From Paenibacillus pini JCM 16418 (lineage in GTDB: Bacteria > Bacillota > Bacilli > Paenibacillales > Paenibacillaceae), in the NCBI RefSeq assembly GCF_000576305.1, contig NZ_BAVZ01000012.1, forward strand, positions 62,001-126,000: a stretch of DNA of 64,000 nucleotides, written 5' to 3'. The notes below the pieces were generated by a model. That model was not told the DNA's origin. It was given only the letters and a program-made list of their open reading frames with translations, and ran no database searches. Made by a program: the position numbers and the translations under genes. This document shows positions 28,119 to 38,182 of the stretch, piece by piece. How positions within the stretch are numbered: the first letter of the stretch is position 1; the number at the start of each line of letters is the position of its first letter.

Positions 28119-30231
28119 TTAGACTTGTTTAGGACTGGAGATGCTGACAACTGGTGCGGTTCCGAAGGCTTCCAGTAGAAACCGCGAAGGCTCGGCAGGT
28201 TTACCATGATAATACATCGGTGAGCTGATATATAACTGTTCTTTAGCCCTAGTTACCGCTACATAAGCTAACCGCCGTTCCTCTTCAAGTGCGGCCTCAG
28301 TCAACACATGATTTGGTGTCTTGGGATAATCTGCTTTGAGCTCAGCCGTAGGCTGGTCCTTAAGTGCAGTGCTATGCGGGAGAATACCTTCGCTTGCGCC
28401 GATCAAGTACACTCGCCGGAATTCAAGGCCCTTGGCACGATGAATAGTCATGAGCTGAACAGCATCGCTGCCGCTTTCTTGATCACGAAGTGCTTCCATC
28501 TGCTGTTGGCGTGTGGTTAACTCATCCGCATACGAGATGAATTGCTCGACAGTATCAAAGCGTGCAGCGGCGCTCTCTAGCTCAGCGAGTCCATCATTGA
28601 CCGTTTCCTTGTACTGGGTATAGACAAGCGGATCGCCTGCCTCCATGTATTTGTCATAAAACAGGCGGCGCATTTCCTGTATGGCATATACGGCTTCATC
28701 AATTTTAAGGATTTGATTAGCCGAACCCGATCTTTCACGGCTTCTTGCTGAAACGGCTGCAGCCGATCCCAGCGAATGAGGTGAATGAGTGGATACTTCT
28801 TCGCTTGTCGCTGTTCCTGTTCTGTAATAAAAGCCATACCTTGCTCTTTGGGCACATATAATGGTCCGAGGACACTTTGTAGTGCTCCATACGACGCGGA
28901 ATCAATGACAACCGCAAATGATCCATTAACGGTCTGATTAGTGCTTGATCATAGAATACGGGAGCACTACCATATTGGACAAAAGGGACGCCGTGTAGCA
29001 GTAACTGTTCAAGAATGGCTCGGCTGCTACCAGCAGTGCGGTGCAAGATCGCGATATCACCATATTTTATTTGCTCACGCTTCGCATCCTCTATCAGGTG
29101 GCCGACCACCCACTGAGCCTCTTCATCTACGCTTGCTGGGGATAAGTAAACAGGTGCTGCACCTGAAGGAGCAGAGGCTAACAGCTCCTTAGGAAGACGT
29201 AGCTTGTTATGTCTGACTAGCGCGCTGCCTAACCCAAGAATGCGGTGATCACTGCGATAATTAATATGCAAGGTTACCCGCTTTGCGGTTGGATACACTT
29301 GATCAAATTCAAGAATTGATTCCTGGCGAGCACCATTGAAGGTATAGATGGTTTGATCATCGTCACCTACAACTGCAATATTCCGAGTGCTACTCGCAGC
29401 GAGATGTTGAACCAAACTGTACTGCACGGCGTTGGTGTCTTGAAATTCATCAACCATGATATACGCGTAGCGAGACTGTAACTGTGCTAGTAATCTTGGA
29501 TCTTCAAGCAGCTTTAAGGTATTTAGCAGGATGTCATCGAAATCCCATTGATTTCGCTCTAACTTCCACTCTTCATAGGCCATCATAATACGTTTCATGG
29601 CTGCTTCATCTTTCGTATCGTCGGGTAACTGAGAAGGCCAGTATCCTTTCATTTTCCATGAAGAAAGGGCGGCAAGTACAGTCTCGGGCTGATATACACC
29701 GCTTGGATCTAGCTTCCGAAGAACAATTTTCATTATGGTATGCCTGGGCGCGAAATCACCTAGAATACGCTGAGTGAAGCCCGATTTACGCAGTAGCATC
29801 AGGCCAAAAGAATGAAAGGTACGTGCTTCAACCGACCGTGCGGCCCCGGCAGGAATACCAGGTATTTTCGCGATGCGCTCTTTGATCTCTTGCGCGGCTT
29901 TACTCGTGAAGGTGACGAGCAGGATACGTGTAGCTGGAATGCCAAGAACGGCAATTAAATAAGCAGTGCGCGCAGCAAGAACTGTCGTCTTCCCGGAGCC
30001 AGCTCCTGCAACGATAAGGAGCGGACCTTCATGATGACGCACAGCCTCAATTTGCTCGGCGTTGAGCAGAATTCCATTTTCTTCTAGTGCGCGAAAGAAG
30101 AAGGCATCATCCATAACGTCTGTCACACGCTCCCGGCTTGTCCAAGCGGGTGCACTGGCTGCCATAGGAGGTACAGAGGTGGCTGGCGTTTTGGCGGGAT
30201 TGCTATGAAGGGGCAGGTCTGGAAAGCCCAT
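28119..30231 (-). CDS. UvrD/PcrA-like superfamily 1 DNA helicase, two frameshifts
   Basis: About 704 residues after restoring two bases. The first frame (30231 to about 28886) has Walker A VAGAGSGKTT, motif Ia TFTSKAAQEI, motif II MVDEFQDTN, motif III VGDDDQTIYTFNGA and motif IV HINYRSDHRILGLG. The second frame (about 28885-28737) reads from QSVLGPLYVPKEQ. The third (to 28119) has motif V LMTIHRAKGLEFRRVYLIG and motif VI ERRLAYVAVTRAKEQLYIS. One base restored near 28885 gives RRMEALQSV; one near 28736 gives EAVERSGSANQIL. A 3'-5' helicase in repair or replication fork upkeep. Start at 30231 follows GGAGG. It is more divergent than PcrA, whose true copy is probably elsewhere. Confidence 0.88.
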
Positions 30232-30557
30232 CGTTTGTCCTCCTTTGTTGACTGAGGGCTGAGTGCAAGGGTTGTCTTTTTCACAAGCAGCCTATAAATT
30301 TGGTATGATATAACCATCCAAGTGAGAAAAGGCTATATCATGTAGTTACGCATTAAAGCATGATATTCATTATACCTTGCGTATGCAAGGGGAAGGCCGA
30401 GAAAAATGAATTGTGGCGTGCCAGATTTCACAGGACACGTCTGACATGGTATCTTTGTAGAAACGGGCTCTGCATATTGTATCCCATAATCGTTGTCGAT
30501 TGAATGAGAGACGATACATGAAAAAGGTTAGGTAAGGGGAAAGAGGAGGAAGAAATC
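30232..30557. other. Intergenic region between divergent helicase and zinc-ribbon genes
   Basis: No open frame of note on either strand. It must hold promoters for both flanking genes. A TATGAT hexamer near 30302 is the best -10 candidate but lacks a clear -35, so I do not call it. Confidence 0.5.
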
Positions 30558-31406
30558 ATGAATATTATACAACGAATTAAAGATGGAGCGAACCGAGCGA
30601 CTGAAAAGGCTCAGGGCGCCGTTGAAGTGAATAAGCTAAACGGTCAAATTGCTGAGATTGAGAAAGAAATGAGTTTTCATTTTACAGGGATGGGCCGGAT
30701 TTTCTATGAAGGTTATGCTTCAGGAGATATGTCTGTTGCTGAAACCGAAATGATGAACCATGCGAAAGAATGTGACAAACTGCAGGAAGAAATTGACGAG
30801 CTGCGCGGCCGAATTGGTGAGCTTAAGAATGAGCGCATTTGTACTTGTGGTCAAGTTGTTAATCTGGATGCTAACTTTTGTCCAGCCTGTGGCCGTAAGT
30901 TGGTTCCAGGTGAGGCTATTAAGAAGCGTTCAGAGACTGTAAAGCCTGCAGGTCCTGAGAAAAGATATCAAGATGAAATAAACATTGAGCAAGCATATCC
31001 TGAGCAGGCATATGCAGAGAAAGCATACGCAGAGCAAGCATATGCAGAAAAACCATATGCTGAGAAGCCATATACAGGAAGTAGTAGTTATCATGATGAA
31101 CCGCAAGCCAGCACTCCTGTAGAAGAAGCATATGAATACGTTGAGGAAGAAAGCTGGGACGAACCTTCCGAAGCTAACCCATTAGATTCGGAACGGGAAC
31201 GCCGTCAGGCAGATGAGTTTGAACGGGAGAGAGAACGACAGCTTGAGCTGGATCGCCGCATCCGCTATTGGAAAGAGAACAATCAGAGCGGGGATGAGAC
31301 GGAAAGCGAAGAGGGAATTCGTGATACGGTGAAATGCCAAATATGCCGGGCAGACTTGCCTAAAGGCTCGAAGTGGTGTCCGCGATGCGGAGCAGAACAG
31401 ATATAG
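30558..31406 (+). CDS. Double zinc-ribbon protein with repetitive acidic linker
   Basis: 282 residues. An N-terminal helical region (1-90, coiled-coil-like) leads to a first zinc ribbon, CTCGQVVNLDANFCPACG at about 95-112. A low-complexity linker with six YAEQA-type repeats, an acidic stretch and a charged Arg/Glu helix follow. A second ribbon at the C-terminus reads CQICRADLPKGSKWCPRCG. No membrane segment or signal peptide. Function unknown; such double ribbons are usually protein or nucleic-acid contact modules. Start follows GGGGAAAGAGGAGG. Confidence 0.75.
   Translation: MNIIQRIKDGANRATEKAQGAVEVNKLNGQIAEIEKEMSFHFTGMGRIFYEGYASGDMSVAETEMMNHAKECDKLQEEIDELRGRIGELKNERICTCGQVVNLDANFCPACGRKLVPGEAIKKRSETVKPAGPEKRYQDEINIEQAYPEQAYAEKAYAEQAYAEKPYAEKPYTGSSSYHDEPQASTPVEEAYEYVEEESWDEPSEANPLDSERERRQADEFERERERQLELDRRIRYWKENNQSGDETESEEGIRDTVKCQICRADLPKGSKWCPRCGAEQI
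30987..31076 (+). repeat. Six tandem 15-bp coding repeats
   Basis: Six in-frame 15-bp units, first GAGCAAGCATATCCT at 30987-31001 and last ending at 31076, encode EQAYP, EQAYA, EKAYA, EQAYA, EKPYA and EKPYT. Differences are mostly single bases. Repeat number could vary between strains by slippage. Confidence 0.9.
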
Positions 31407-31484
31407 AGATTGCATTTGCATAAGCACCTATCCAGACATTTGCAATGAAATGCAAGGGTTCAGGCAGCTTGGGAGGACTAACGA

Positions 31485-32366
31485 ATGGAACAATTGCTGC
31501 AACATTTGCAGAACTTGGGATTTACCGAAATGGAATCAAAAATCATGGTGGAGCTCGCAGGTAAAGGGGCTTCATCTGGTTATGAAGTAGCTAAGGGACT
31601 TGGGGTATCCAGATCTAATGTATATGCAACCTTGCAACGATTATCACAGCAAGGCTTTCTTCAACGTAGTGAAGGAGAACCAGTTCGGTACAGCATGCTT
31701 AAGCCTGATGAATTAACGCGGATGATTTCAGGGCAAATGCAGGAATCTCTTCATTTTGTGGAGAGTCAAATGCCACGCGTAGAGCCACATCAACTCCCTT
31801 TTTATAATGTGGAGGGAGACCGAAATGTTCTGGAAGCATTGTCTAGAGAATTGGCAAGAGCAAGCGAGGAAATTGTCGTGGATGTCTGGCGTGAAGAAGC
31901 CTCTTTGCTACGCAATGAGCTGGAACAGGCGGAGGCCAAAGGTGTGAAGCTACTGTGGTCTTGTATCGGTAATGATGATGCTATGAGTCGACTAATGGCT
32001 TGGCCTACTTGGGGAACAGAAGCCGATGCTAATCGGGGCCGCAAGTTCTCTTTTGTGATTGATCGCCGCTGGTGCATGTTAGGGATGAGAGGGGAGGGCA
32101 ACACAACACAGGCGCTCGTAACCGAGCACCCTGTCATGGTCGAACTCCTTCTTCATCACTTCACGCAGGAAATGGTACTGTATGAACTAGAGCAGGACAT
32201 GGGTGATGAGCTGAGTGAACGCTATGGACCCCATTACGAGCATATTTATCGTAAATATGTAAGTTCGGATGAAATCGAAATCGATGGTGAAACACAAAAA
32301 GAAACAGAGCAAGAATCTAATTCTGATGCCATTTCACGTGTTAACGAGGATTCATCCCTAACGTAA
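31485..32366 (+). CDS. TrmB family transcriptional regulator
   Basis: 293 residues. An N-terminal winged helix (about 5-70) reads LGFTEMESKIMVELAGKG, SGYEVAKGLGVSRSNVYATL and LQRLSQQGFLQR, the TrmB/MarR-like DNA reader. A phospholipase-D-like sugar or effector binding C-terminal region follows (about 100-260). The tail is Glu/Ser-rich and disordered. No adjacent sugar operon, so the ligand is unknown. Its 3' end overlaps the convergent Nudix gene by nine bases. Start follows GGGAGGACTAACG. Confidence 0.85.
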   Translation: MEQLLQHLQNLGFTEMESKIMVELAGKGASSGYEVAKGLGVSRSNVYATLQRLSQQGFLQRSEGEPVRYSMLKPDELTRMISGQMQESLHFVESQMPRVEPHQLPFYNVEGDRNVLEALSRELARASEEIVVDVWREEASLLRNELEQAEAKGVKLLWSCIGNDDAMSRLMAWPTWGTEADANRGRKFSFVIDRRWCMLGMRGEGNTTQALVTEHPVMVELLLHHFTQEMVLYELEQDMGDELSERYGPHYEHIYRKYVSSDEIEIDGETQKETEQESNSDAISRVNEDSSLT

Positions 32367-33005
32367 CGAAGGTAGAGCCGCTAATCCCCGGAGTGTATGG
32401 AGATAATAATCACCGCTTTGTGGAACAAATTGTTGTACACTAACATGACATTCGAGTGAATGAGGGAAATCAGTGCCAGGCTGAACAGAAGAGATGCCCA
32501 CTGCATGGATTGAATCGATTTCACCTGCAAACATAGCGATTGCCTGTTCAAGCGGAGTTTCATAGAGTCCAGCTAGCTCTTCTGCCTGAAGCTGATAGGA
32601 AGATAGGGGTATGTCTAGCTGACAACCAAATACAAAACAAGTTTCTCTATCAATGAATGCCTTACCATTTGCTATACCGCGGCCTTCATACTGGACAGTA
32701 CCAAGAGAAACCAGTTGTGAGAATTCGATATTAACTCCTAGTTCCTCTTGGATTTCACGCGCGGCATGTTCTATCGTTTCTCCGGCAGTCAAGTGACCCG
32801 CAGCGGTAATATCAAAGTAACCTGGAAAGGTATCCTTGGTATCCTGTCTCTTTTGAAACAATAGTTGTGGACCCTCAGGAGTGCTACGAATGATCCAACA
32901 ATGAAAGGTATGATGCAGGTAGCCTTTCTCGTGAACCTCGTCTCTTGGGGCTACTCCGATATGTTCCTGCTGCTCATTGTATATATCTAGCATTTCTTTT
33001 GACAT
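32358..33005 (-). CDS. Nudix hydrolase
   Basis: 215 residues. The Nudix box GHLTAGETIEHAAREIQEEL fits the GX5EX7REUXEEXGU pattern and should bind the metal and hydrolyse a nucleoside-diphosphate-linked compound. The N-terminal wording (LDIYNEQQEHIGVAPRDEVH) and length resemble the IPP-isomerase-like or YfcD-type Nudix group, but the active-site Cys of isomerases is not obvious, so the substrate stays open. It is convergent with and overlaps trmB. Confidence 0.88.
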   Translation of the reverse strand: MSKEMLDIYNEQQEHIGVAPRDEVHEKGYLHHTFHCWIIRSTPEGPQLLFQKRQDTKDTFPGYFDITAAGHLTAGETIEHAAREIQEELGVNIEFSQLVSLGTVQYEGRGIANGKAFIDRETCFVFGCQLDIPLSSYQLQAEELAGLYETPLEQAIAMFAGEIDSIHAVGISSVQPGTDFPHSLECHVSVQQFVPQSGDYYLHTLRGLAALPSLR

Positions 33006-33147
33006 ATTCTTGTTATGCCTCCATATATATGATGGAGCTTATTATGTTTTAACTTAATTTATCTGTCAAGATGAATGATAGCCAACGATAGAGGGATGAA
33101 ATGAGCCCAATAGCTCAATAATGTATACCAAGGAAGGAGCAATAACT

Positions 33148-33453
33148 ATGGAATGCATCGTCCATTTTGAAGTGAAGCACAAGGAGGGCGTTAAGCATTT
33201 GCGAGGCCTCGTTTTCGTTGGAAAAGGGGAGACTCCAGATGCGGAGCAGCTGATCGGCATGTTTAAGGATATGCATTATAATGTGATTCTTTCTGATCGT
33301 GACAAACTCGTGTTTACACCAACAGATGCTTTGGCGAGCTACAGTTCTATTCGCGTGACTTCACTCGATACAGGCGAACAGAAATATACTGAGGATCGTG
33401 ATCTGAAAAAGGTGCTTGGTAACTTGATGCCACAAAGACCAACTGGATTATAA
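33148..33453 (+). CDS. Hypothetical protein, 101 aa
   Basis: Not recognised. A small soluble protein, beta-alpha in pattern (MECIVHFEVKHKEG, LVFVGKGETPDAEQL, VILSDRDKLVFTPTD). I use ATG at 33148 behind AAGGAAGGAG rather than the in-frame ATG at 33121, which overlaps the ribosome site. A symmetric hairpin downstream serves it and the convergent mscL. Confidence 0.7.
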   Translation: MECIVHFEVKHKEGVKHLRGLVFVGKGETPDAEQLIGMFKDMHYNVILSDRDKLVFTPTDALASYSSIRVTSLDTGEQKYTEDRDLKKVLGNLMPQRPTGL

Positions 33454-33513
33454 GCATAACCGATTTCGATTTATTGCTGGGATCACTCAGTCTACATAGA
33501 ATTATCTAGTACA

Positions 33514-33555
33514 ATAGGAAGAGGGTGTAGCTATTAAGCTATACCCTCTTCCTAT
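33514..33555. terminator. Bidirectional terminator between hypothetical gene and mscL
   Basis: ATAGGAAGAGGGT at 33514-33526 pairs perfectly with ACCCTCTTCCTAT at 33543-33555. The AT-rich flanks allow use on both strands, between two convergent genes. Confidence 0.75.
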
Positions 33556-33594
33556 GTTCAATGGACATTAATTAGTTGTGTGCTAAAAAGAAAG

Positions 33595-34074
33595 CTAAGC
33601 CGATTCCGTCTGATCCTCAAGAATAGAGGTACAGTGTGCACAGCGGGTGGCTGCTGCCGGAATTTCCGAGAGACAATACGGGCACTCACGAGTGCTTTTC
33701 TCCTCAGGCGGCTTCTCATGCTCTTTCGCCTTGACCCAGTTGATGGCTTTAACGAGTAGAAATACACAGAACGCAACAATAAAGAAGTCCAGCGCCACAT
33801 TAATAAATTGGCCGTAGGCAATGATAGGAATACCTTCTTTGCTCGCTTGTGCCAAGGTGTGTACTTCTGTACCAGCCTCTGTTTTTTTTAACGGAATAAA
33901 TAAGTCAGTAAAGTTCATACCCCCAAGCAGATATCCGATGGGTGGCATAATAAGATCATTGACCACGGAAGTAACGATTTTACCAAAAGCTCCCCCGATA
34001 ATAACCCCGACGGCTAAATCAATGACATTCCCCCGAACTGCAAATTCTTTAAATTCGTTTATAAATCCCTTCAT
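33595..34074 (-). CDS. mscL: Large-conductance mechanosensitive channel MscL with C-terminal zinc ribbon
   Basis: 159 residues. MscL core: [20 protein letters not shown] at the N-terminus, [18 protein letters not shown] as TM1 (pore, glycine-rich), and [19 protein letters not shown] as TM2. The homopentamer opens under membrane tension to release osmolytes. Unlike the usual form of about 130-150 residues, the cytoplasmic tail ends in [18 protein letters not shown], a four-Cys zinc ribbon (about 133-150). This tail may control gating or bind a partner (inference). Start follows GGGAGGTTTCTACTGG. Confidence 0.93.
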   Translation of the reverse strand: MKGFINEFKEFAVRGNVIDLAVGVIIGGAFGKIVTSVVNDLIMPPIGYLLGGMNFTDLFIPLKKTEAGTEVHTLAQASKEGIPIIAYGQFINVALDFFIVAFCVFLLVKAINWVKAKEHEKPPEEKSTRECPYCLSEIPAAATRCAHCTSILEDQTESA

Positions 34075-34320
34075 CCAGTAGAAACCTCCCGAATCAACGT
34101 TAAATCTAGTATTACGAATCTATCAATATTGTATACTATACCTAAACCTATCAAAGATTGCAGTTATTATTCAATAATTTGCCATTTCATCCAAACGCAG
34201 GTTTGTCTGAAGTGAACGCCACGAAATTCCACTTTATTTTTAGAGTGAATGTGCGTTATACTTCATGCATTGTAACTTTAGTACACATGTTCAAATGACG
34301 AACCTGAATTTCATATGGCT

Positions 34321-34387
34321 TCTCGTATATGTGCAGGAATAGGCCTGCATGTCTCTACCCAGTCACCGGAATGATTGGACTACGGGA
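34321..34387 (+). promoter_or_regulatory. Guanine (purine) riboswitch aptamer
   Basis: P1 pairs TCTCGTA (34321-34327) with TACGGGA (34381-34387). P2 is TGCAGGAATAGGCCTGCA; the joining segment TGTCTCTACCC matches the conserved UNUCUACC; P3 is AGTCACCGGAATGATT with the loop-loop contact bases. The final junction GGACTAC has C at the specificity position (C74), which reads guanine/hypoxanthine rather than adenine. It sits before xpt-pbuX, the expected targets. Confidence 0.93.
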
Positions 34388-34474
34388 TCACGACTCTTCG
34401 TGTTTCTAACGATGTGCAGGCATGCGTGCCGCGTATCGTATAGGGACTTTCGTATGTTTGAGTTGTAACCGGAG

Positions 34475-34527
34475 TCCATCTATTTTCTTGCCGAATCAGA
34501 ATCGGCGGTTGAGAGATGGATTTTTTT
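34475..34527 (+). terminator. Riboswitch expression-platform terminator
   Basis: TCCATCT at 34475-34481 pairs with AGATGGA ending at 34520, around an inner GCCGA/TCGGC stem, followed by seven T. When guanine is bound by the upstream aptamer this hairpin should form and stop transcription before xpt. Confidence 0.9.
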
Positions 34528-34571
34528 GATATTTACAGGATCATAATCAAGCAACCAGAGGGGGAAGTTAG

Positions 34572-35153
<582 letters not shown>

Positions 35154-35236
35154 TCACAAGGGAAAGGGCGAGCTATAAGTATCATCTGTATTGAATTGAC
35201 TATTAGATCACTAAACCAGGAGGAAAGTATACCGCT

Positions 35237-36595
35237 ATGGAACGGACTCATGAATCTGAGGAAACGATAGTAACAACAAAGCGTCATCCGCTCAAAACCT
35301 TTTCATTAGGTATTCAACATGTGCTAGCTATGTATGCAGGTGCGGTTATTGTACCGCTAATCGTGGGTGGGGCTTTGAAGCTTACACCAGAACAACTCAC
35401 GTATTTGATCTCGATTGATTTGCTAGCCTGTGGTGTAGCAACACTGCTTCAGATTTGGGGTAATCGTTTCTTCGGCATTGGCCTACCGGTCATGCTCGGT
35501 TGTGCGTTTCAAGCTGTATCACCGATGATTGTTATTGGTATGAAGGATGGCGTATCTGCCATATATGGAGCCATAATTGCATCAGGATTATTCGTTATTG
35601 TGTTCTCTGGTGTATTCGGCAAGCTGATCGCACTCTTTCCTCCTGTTGTTACAGGATCGGTGGTTACGATTATTGGTGTGACTCTGGTTCCCGTTGCGCT
35701 CCGTGATTTAGGTGGCGGACAGGGGGCGGCCGATTTCGGTAGTCCACTCAACCTTATACTTGGATTCGGTGTACTTATTTTTATTATTTTAATGAACCGA
35801 TTCGCAAAAGGGTTCCTGCGCTCAATCTCCGTACTGATCGGATTAATTGTAGGAACCATTGTTGCTGCTATTTATGGTCATGTTGATTTGACTCCGTTGA
35901 AAGAAGCAAGCTGGTTCCATGCCGTTCGTCCTTTCTATTTTGGAACGCCTACGTTCCACTGGTCGTCGATTATAACGATGATTCTGGTCGCGATCGTCAG
36001 CATTGCGGAATCAACAGGCGTATTTATGGCTTTAGGCAAAATTGTGGATAAAGAAATAACATCTAAAGATCTGGCGAAAGGTTACCGTGCTGAAGGAATA
36101 GCAATCGTAATCGGAGGATTATTTAACTCATTCCCATATACGACCTATTCACAAAACGTGGGTCTGGTTCAGATGAGCCGTGTTAAAACAAGGGATGTAA
36201 TTTTTGTAGCAGGTGGACTGCTTGTCGTCATCGGCTTCGTACCGAAAATTGCCGCACTTACACAGCTTATTCCAACAGCAGTATTGGGTGGAGCTATGGT
36301 AGCACTGTTCGGTATGGTCGTTTCCTCAGGTATCCGCATGCTAGGTGGACAGGTAGACTTGAACCGTTATGAGAACCTCTTTATCATCGCATGTTCTGTA
36401 GGAATGGGTCTTGGTGTAAGTGTAGTACCTGAATTGTTCGATGTATTGCCTGATGGGGCTCGAATATTAGTCGATAATGGAATTGTTGCAGGTAGCGTAA
36501 CGGCGATTGTACTGAATTTATTATTTAATGGGTTTAAGAACCGCTCGGATTTTAAAACGAGTAATTCCATATCCGAAGCTGAAGAGGCTGCATAG
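35237..36595 (+). CDS. pbuX: Xanthine permease, NCS2 family
   Basis: 452 residues with about 12-14 membrane segments. NCS2 signatures include GIQHVLAMYAGAVIVPLIV at TM1, CAFQAVSPMIVIG, and the substrate helix VSIAESTGVFMALG plus NSFPYTTYSQNVGLVQ. A proton-coupled importer of xanthine, matched with the upstream xpt and under the same guanine riboswitch. Start follows AGGAGGAAAG. Confidence 0.93.
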   Translation: MERTHESEETIVTTKRHPLKTFSLGIQHVLAMYAGAVIVPLIVGGALKLTPEQLTYLISIDLLACGVATLLQIWGNRFFGIGLPVMLGCAFQAVSPMIVIGMKDGVSAIYGAIIASGLFVIVFSGVFGKLIALFPPVVTGSVVTIIGVTLVPVALRDLGGGQGAADFGSPLNLILGFGVLIFIILMNRFAKGFLRSISVLIGLIVGTIVAAIYGHVDLTPLKEASWFHAVRPFYFGTPTFHWSSIITMILVAIVSIAESTGVFMALGKIVDKEITSKDLAKGYRAEGIAIVIGGLFNSFPYTTYSQNVGLVQMSRVKTRDVIFVAGGLLVVIGFVPKIAALTQLIPTAVLGGAMVALFGMVVSSGIRMLGGQVDLNRYENLFIIACSVGMGLGVSVVPELFDVLPDGARILVDNGIVAGSVTAIVLNLLFNGFKNRSDFKTSNSISEAEEAA

Positions 36596-36624
36596 TATTA
36601 AGCTTATGAAATATATACGTAATG

Positions 36625-36674
36625 AAAAGAACCACCGTATTGCGGGTCTTAGCCGCTATACTGGTGGTTCTTTG
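36625..36674. terminator. Bidirectional terminator after pbuX
   Basis: AAAGAACCACC (36626-36636) pairs with GGTGGTTCTTT (36663-36673). The A and T runs flank both sides, so it can serve pbuX and the convergent lipid kinase gene. Confidence 0.8.
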
Positions 36675-36680
36675 TATGTG

Positions 36681-37601
36681 TTATGTAGGTATGAGATCTT
36701 TGAGACTAGCCCACGCATACTTGCAGGCACCCGGATCAACATGAATATCAAAGGGGAGGGTAGACATATTCTCGCCATCACCTAATGCAAGTCGTTCTTC
36801 ATTAAACAGGACAATAAGGTTCTTTCCCCTCAACATGGTGACAAAAGGGAGCGTTACATGCTTACCGAGAAGTACCGTTGGAAACAAACGGAGCAACTGT
36901 AACCGTGTACAGCCGTGAACGATGCAAATATCTAGGTGACCATCTCCCGGGTCCGCCTGTGGACATATGTCCAGTCCACCACCATAACTCGTTACGTTAG
37001 AGATGGCGGCCATCCATGCGGAAGGATAGCTTGTTTGTCCACCGTCACAGTGAACTGTTAATTTGCATGGCTTGAAGGTAAGTAGCGTATGTAGTATGCC
37101 GATAATATAAGCTAATCTTCCTGCTCGAAAGAAATTACATATTTTTTTATACATACTGAGGTTAACATTCTCTGCAACCTGCGCGTCAAAGCCGATGGCA
37201 ACTGCTGTTAATGTAAGAACACCTGAGGTTGAGATTAAATCAGCCGAACGGGTCCGTCCCGTTAGCATGATCTCAAGCGCTGAGGCGGTATCACGTGGGA
37301 TATTGAAGCCGCGAGCGGTATCATTGCCCGAACCTGCTGGAATGACTGCTAGTGGGATACCGCTGCCTCTTAGGACGGGTAGTACGCTATGGATGGTACC
37401 GTCACCGCCTATCACGCCAACAGCCTTCCAGTCTTCGGTAAGGTGTAACATTTCGGCAGTTCGCTGCTCTGCCTCTTCAGGACATTCAGTTAATAGATGA
37501 TGGTATGCAATTTGCCGCGAGTCAAGTATAGACTTAACCTTGGACCAAGTACGCATGCCATGACCATTGCCCGATTTTTTATTAATAACAAACAAATACA
37601 T
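36681..37601 (-). CDS. Diacylglycerol kinase-like lipid kinase (DagK/YegS family)
   Basis: 306 residues from the start MYLFVINKKSGNG at 37601, which has GGGGGAAAACAG before it. An upstream in-frame extension to 38042 overlaps another gene and is rejected. The nucleotide-binding motif VIGGDGTIHSVL and the later IPAGSGNDTARGFNIPRD are diagnostic of the DAGK catalytic domain. It phosphorylates diacylglycerol or a related lipid at the membrane surface. It could instead be a YtlR- or BmrU-like member whose substrate is not known. Confidence 0.88.
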   Translation of the reverse strand: MYLFVINKKSGNGHGMRTWSKVKSILDSRQIAYHHLLTECPEEAEQRTAEMLHLTEDWKAVGVIGGDGTIHSVLPVLRGSGIPLAVIPAGSGNDTARGFNIPRDTASALEIMLTGRTRSADLISTSGVLTLTAVAIGFDAQVAENVNLSMYKKICNFFRAGRLAYIIGILHTLLTFKPCKLTVHCDGGQTSYPSAWMAAISNVTSYGGGLDICPQADPGDGHLDICIVHGCTRLQLLRLFPTVLLGKHVTLPFVTMLRGKNLIVLFNEERLALGDGENMSTLPFDIHVDPGACKYAWASLKDLIPT

Positions 37602-37756
37602 CTGTTTTCCCCCATAACGTTTGTAAGCGTATCTATATTGTAAAAAGATTAGGGGGAAAAGGGAATCATTTAATACATATTGTCGAATATATATTAGAAA
37701 TGTCGAAGCTGGTTTTCGGCAATCGCTCCCACCCATGGAAGCTTCACCCATTTCCC

Positions 37757-38032
37757 TTACAGACTGGTGAAGATCATATATAGCCACAGGACGAATGAAA
37801 TGAGAGAAAGCAATGAAGCAATGAACGAACCAATTAGAGGAATATAACCGCAAAGAACGTGTGCAATCATGATGAAACCGAACACTAGAATCGATTGCAG
37901 TGCATGAAATAATACATAGCGACTGTGTTTCTCTACAGCTAGGAATACGATGCCTCCAATAAAAGCAAACAAATAACAAAGTGTTGCAGCGATATTTTCC
38001 GGTAATCCGGTAGACGATTTGAACGGGGACAT
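37757..38032 (-). CDS. DUF4870/TIC20-like membrane protein, probably truncated by a nonsense codon
   Basis: 91 residues with three hydrophobic segments and the family N-terminus STGLPENIAATLCYLFAFIG, followed by EKHSRYVLFHALQS. The frame stops at TAA (37759-37757) right after LYMIFTSL. The same frame continues for 20 more codons, GKWVKLPWVGAIAENQLRHF, to a second stop at 37694. This tail matches the conserved family end (GxxxKLPxVGxxAE). So one base change, for example CAA to TAA, appears to have cut the C-terminus. Function of the family is unknown. Confidence 0.8.
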   Translation of the reverse strand: MSPFKSSTGLPENIAATLCYLFAFIGGIVFLAVEKHSRYVLFHALQSILVFGFIMIAHVLCGYIPLIGSFIASLLSLISFVLWLYMIFTSL

Positions 38033-38104
38033 TCAGGACCACTCTCCTTGTTAACAGTAAGGCTTTCTCCTAACATATGAGGGGCTGAGACAAGTTATGA
38101 GCAG

Positions 38105-38157
38105 CAAAAATACACCCTGTACGATAAATCCTAAATAAGGACATGGTCAGGGTGTAT
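38105..38157 (-). terminator. Terminator of the 38183-38449 gene
   Basis: Reverse strand ATACACCCTG (38157-38148) pairs perfectly with CAGGGTGTAT (38119-38110), then TTTTT. An inner TCCT/AGGA stem lies in the loop. Confidence 0.85.
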
Positions 38158-38182
38158 AGCAATGATGGTATGAAGATGTGTT

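Noticed and set aside
37602..38042. N-terminal extension of the lipid kinase
   Set aside because: It overlaps the DUF4870-like gene in another frame and has no family similarity. The start at 37601 has its own ribosome site.
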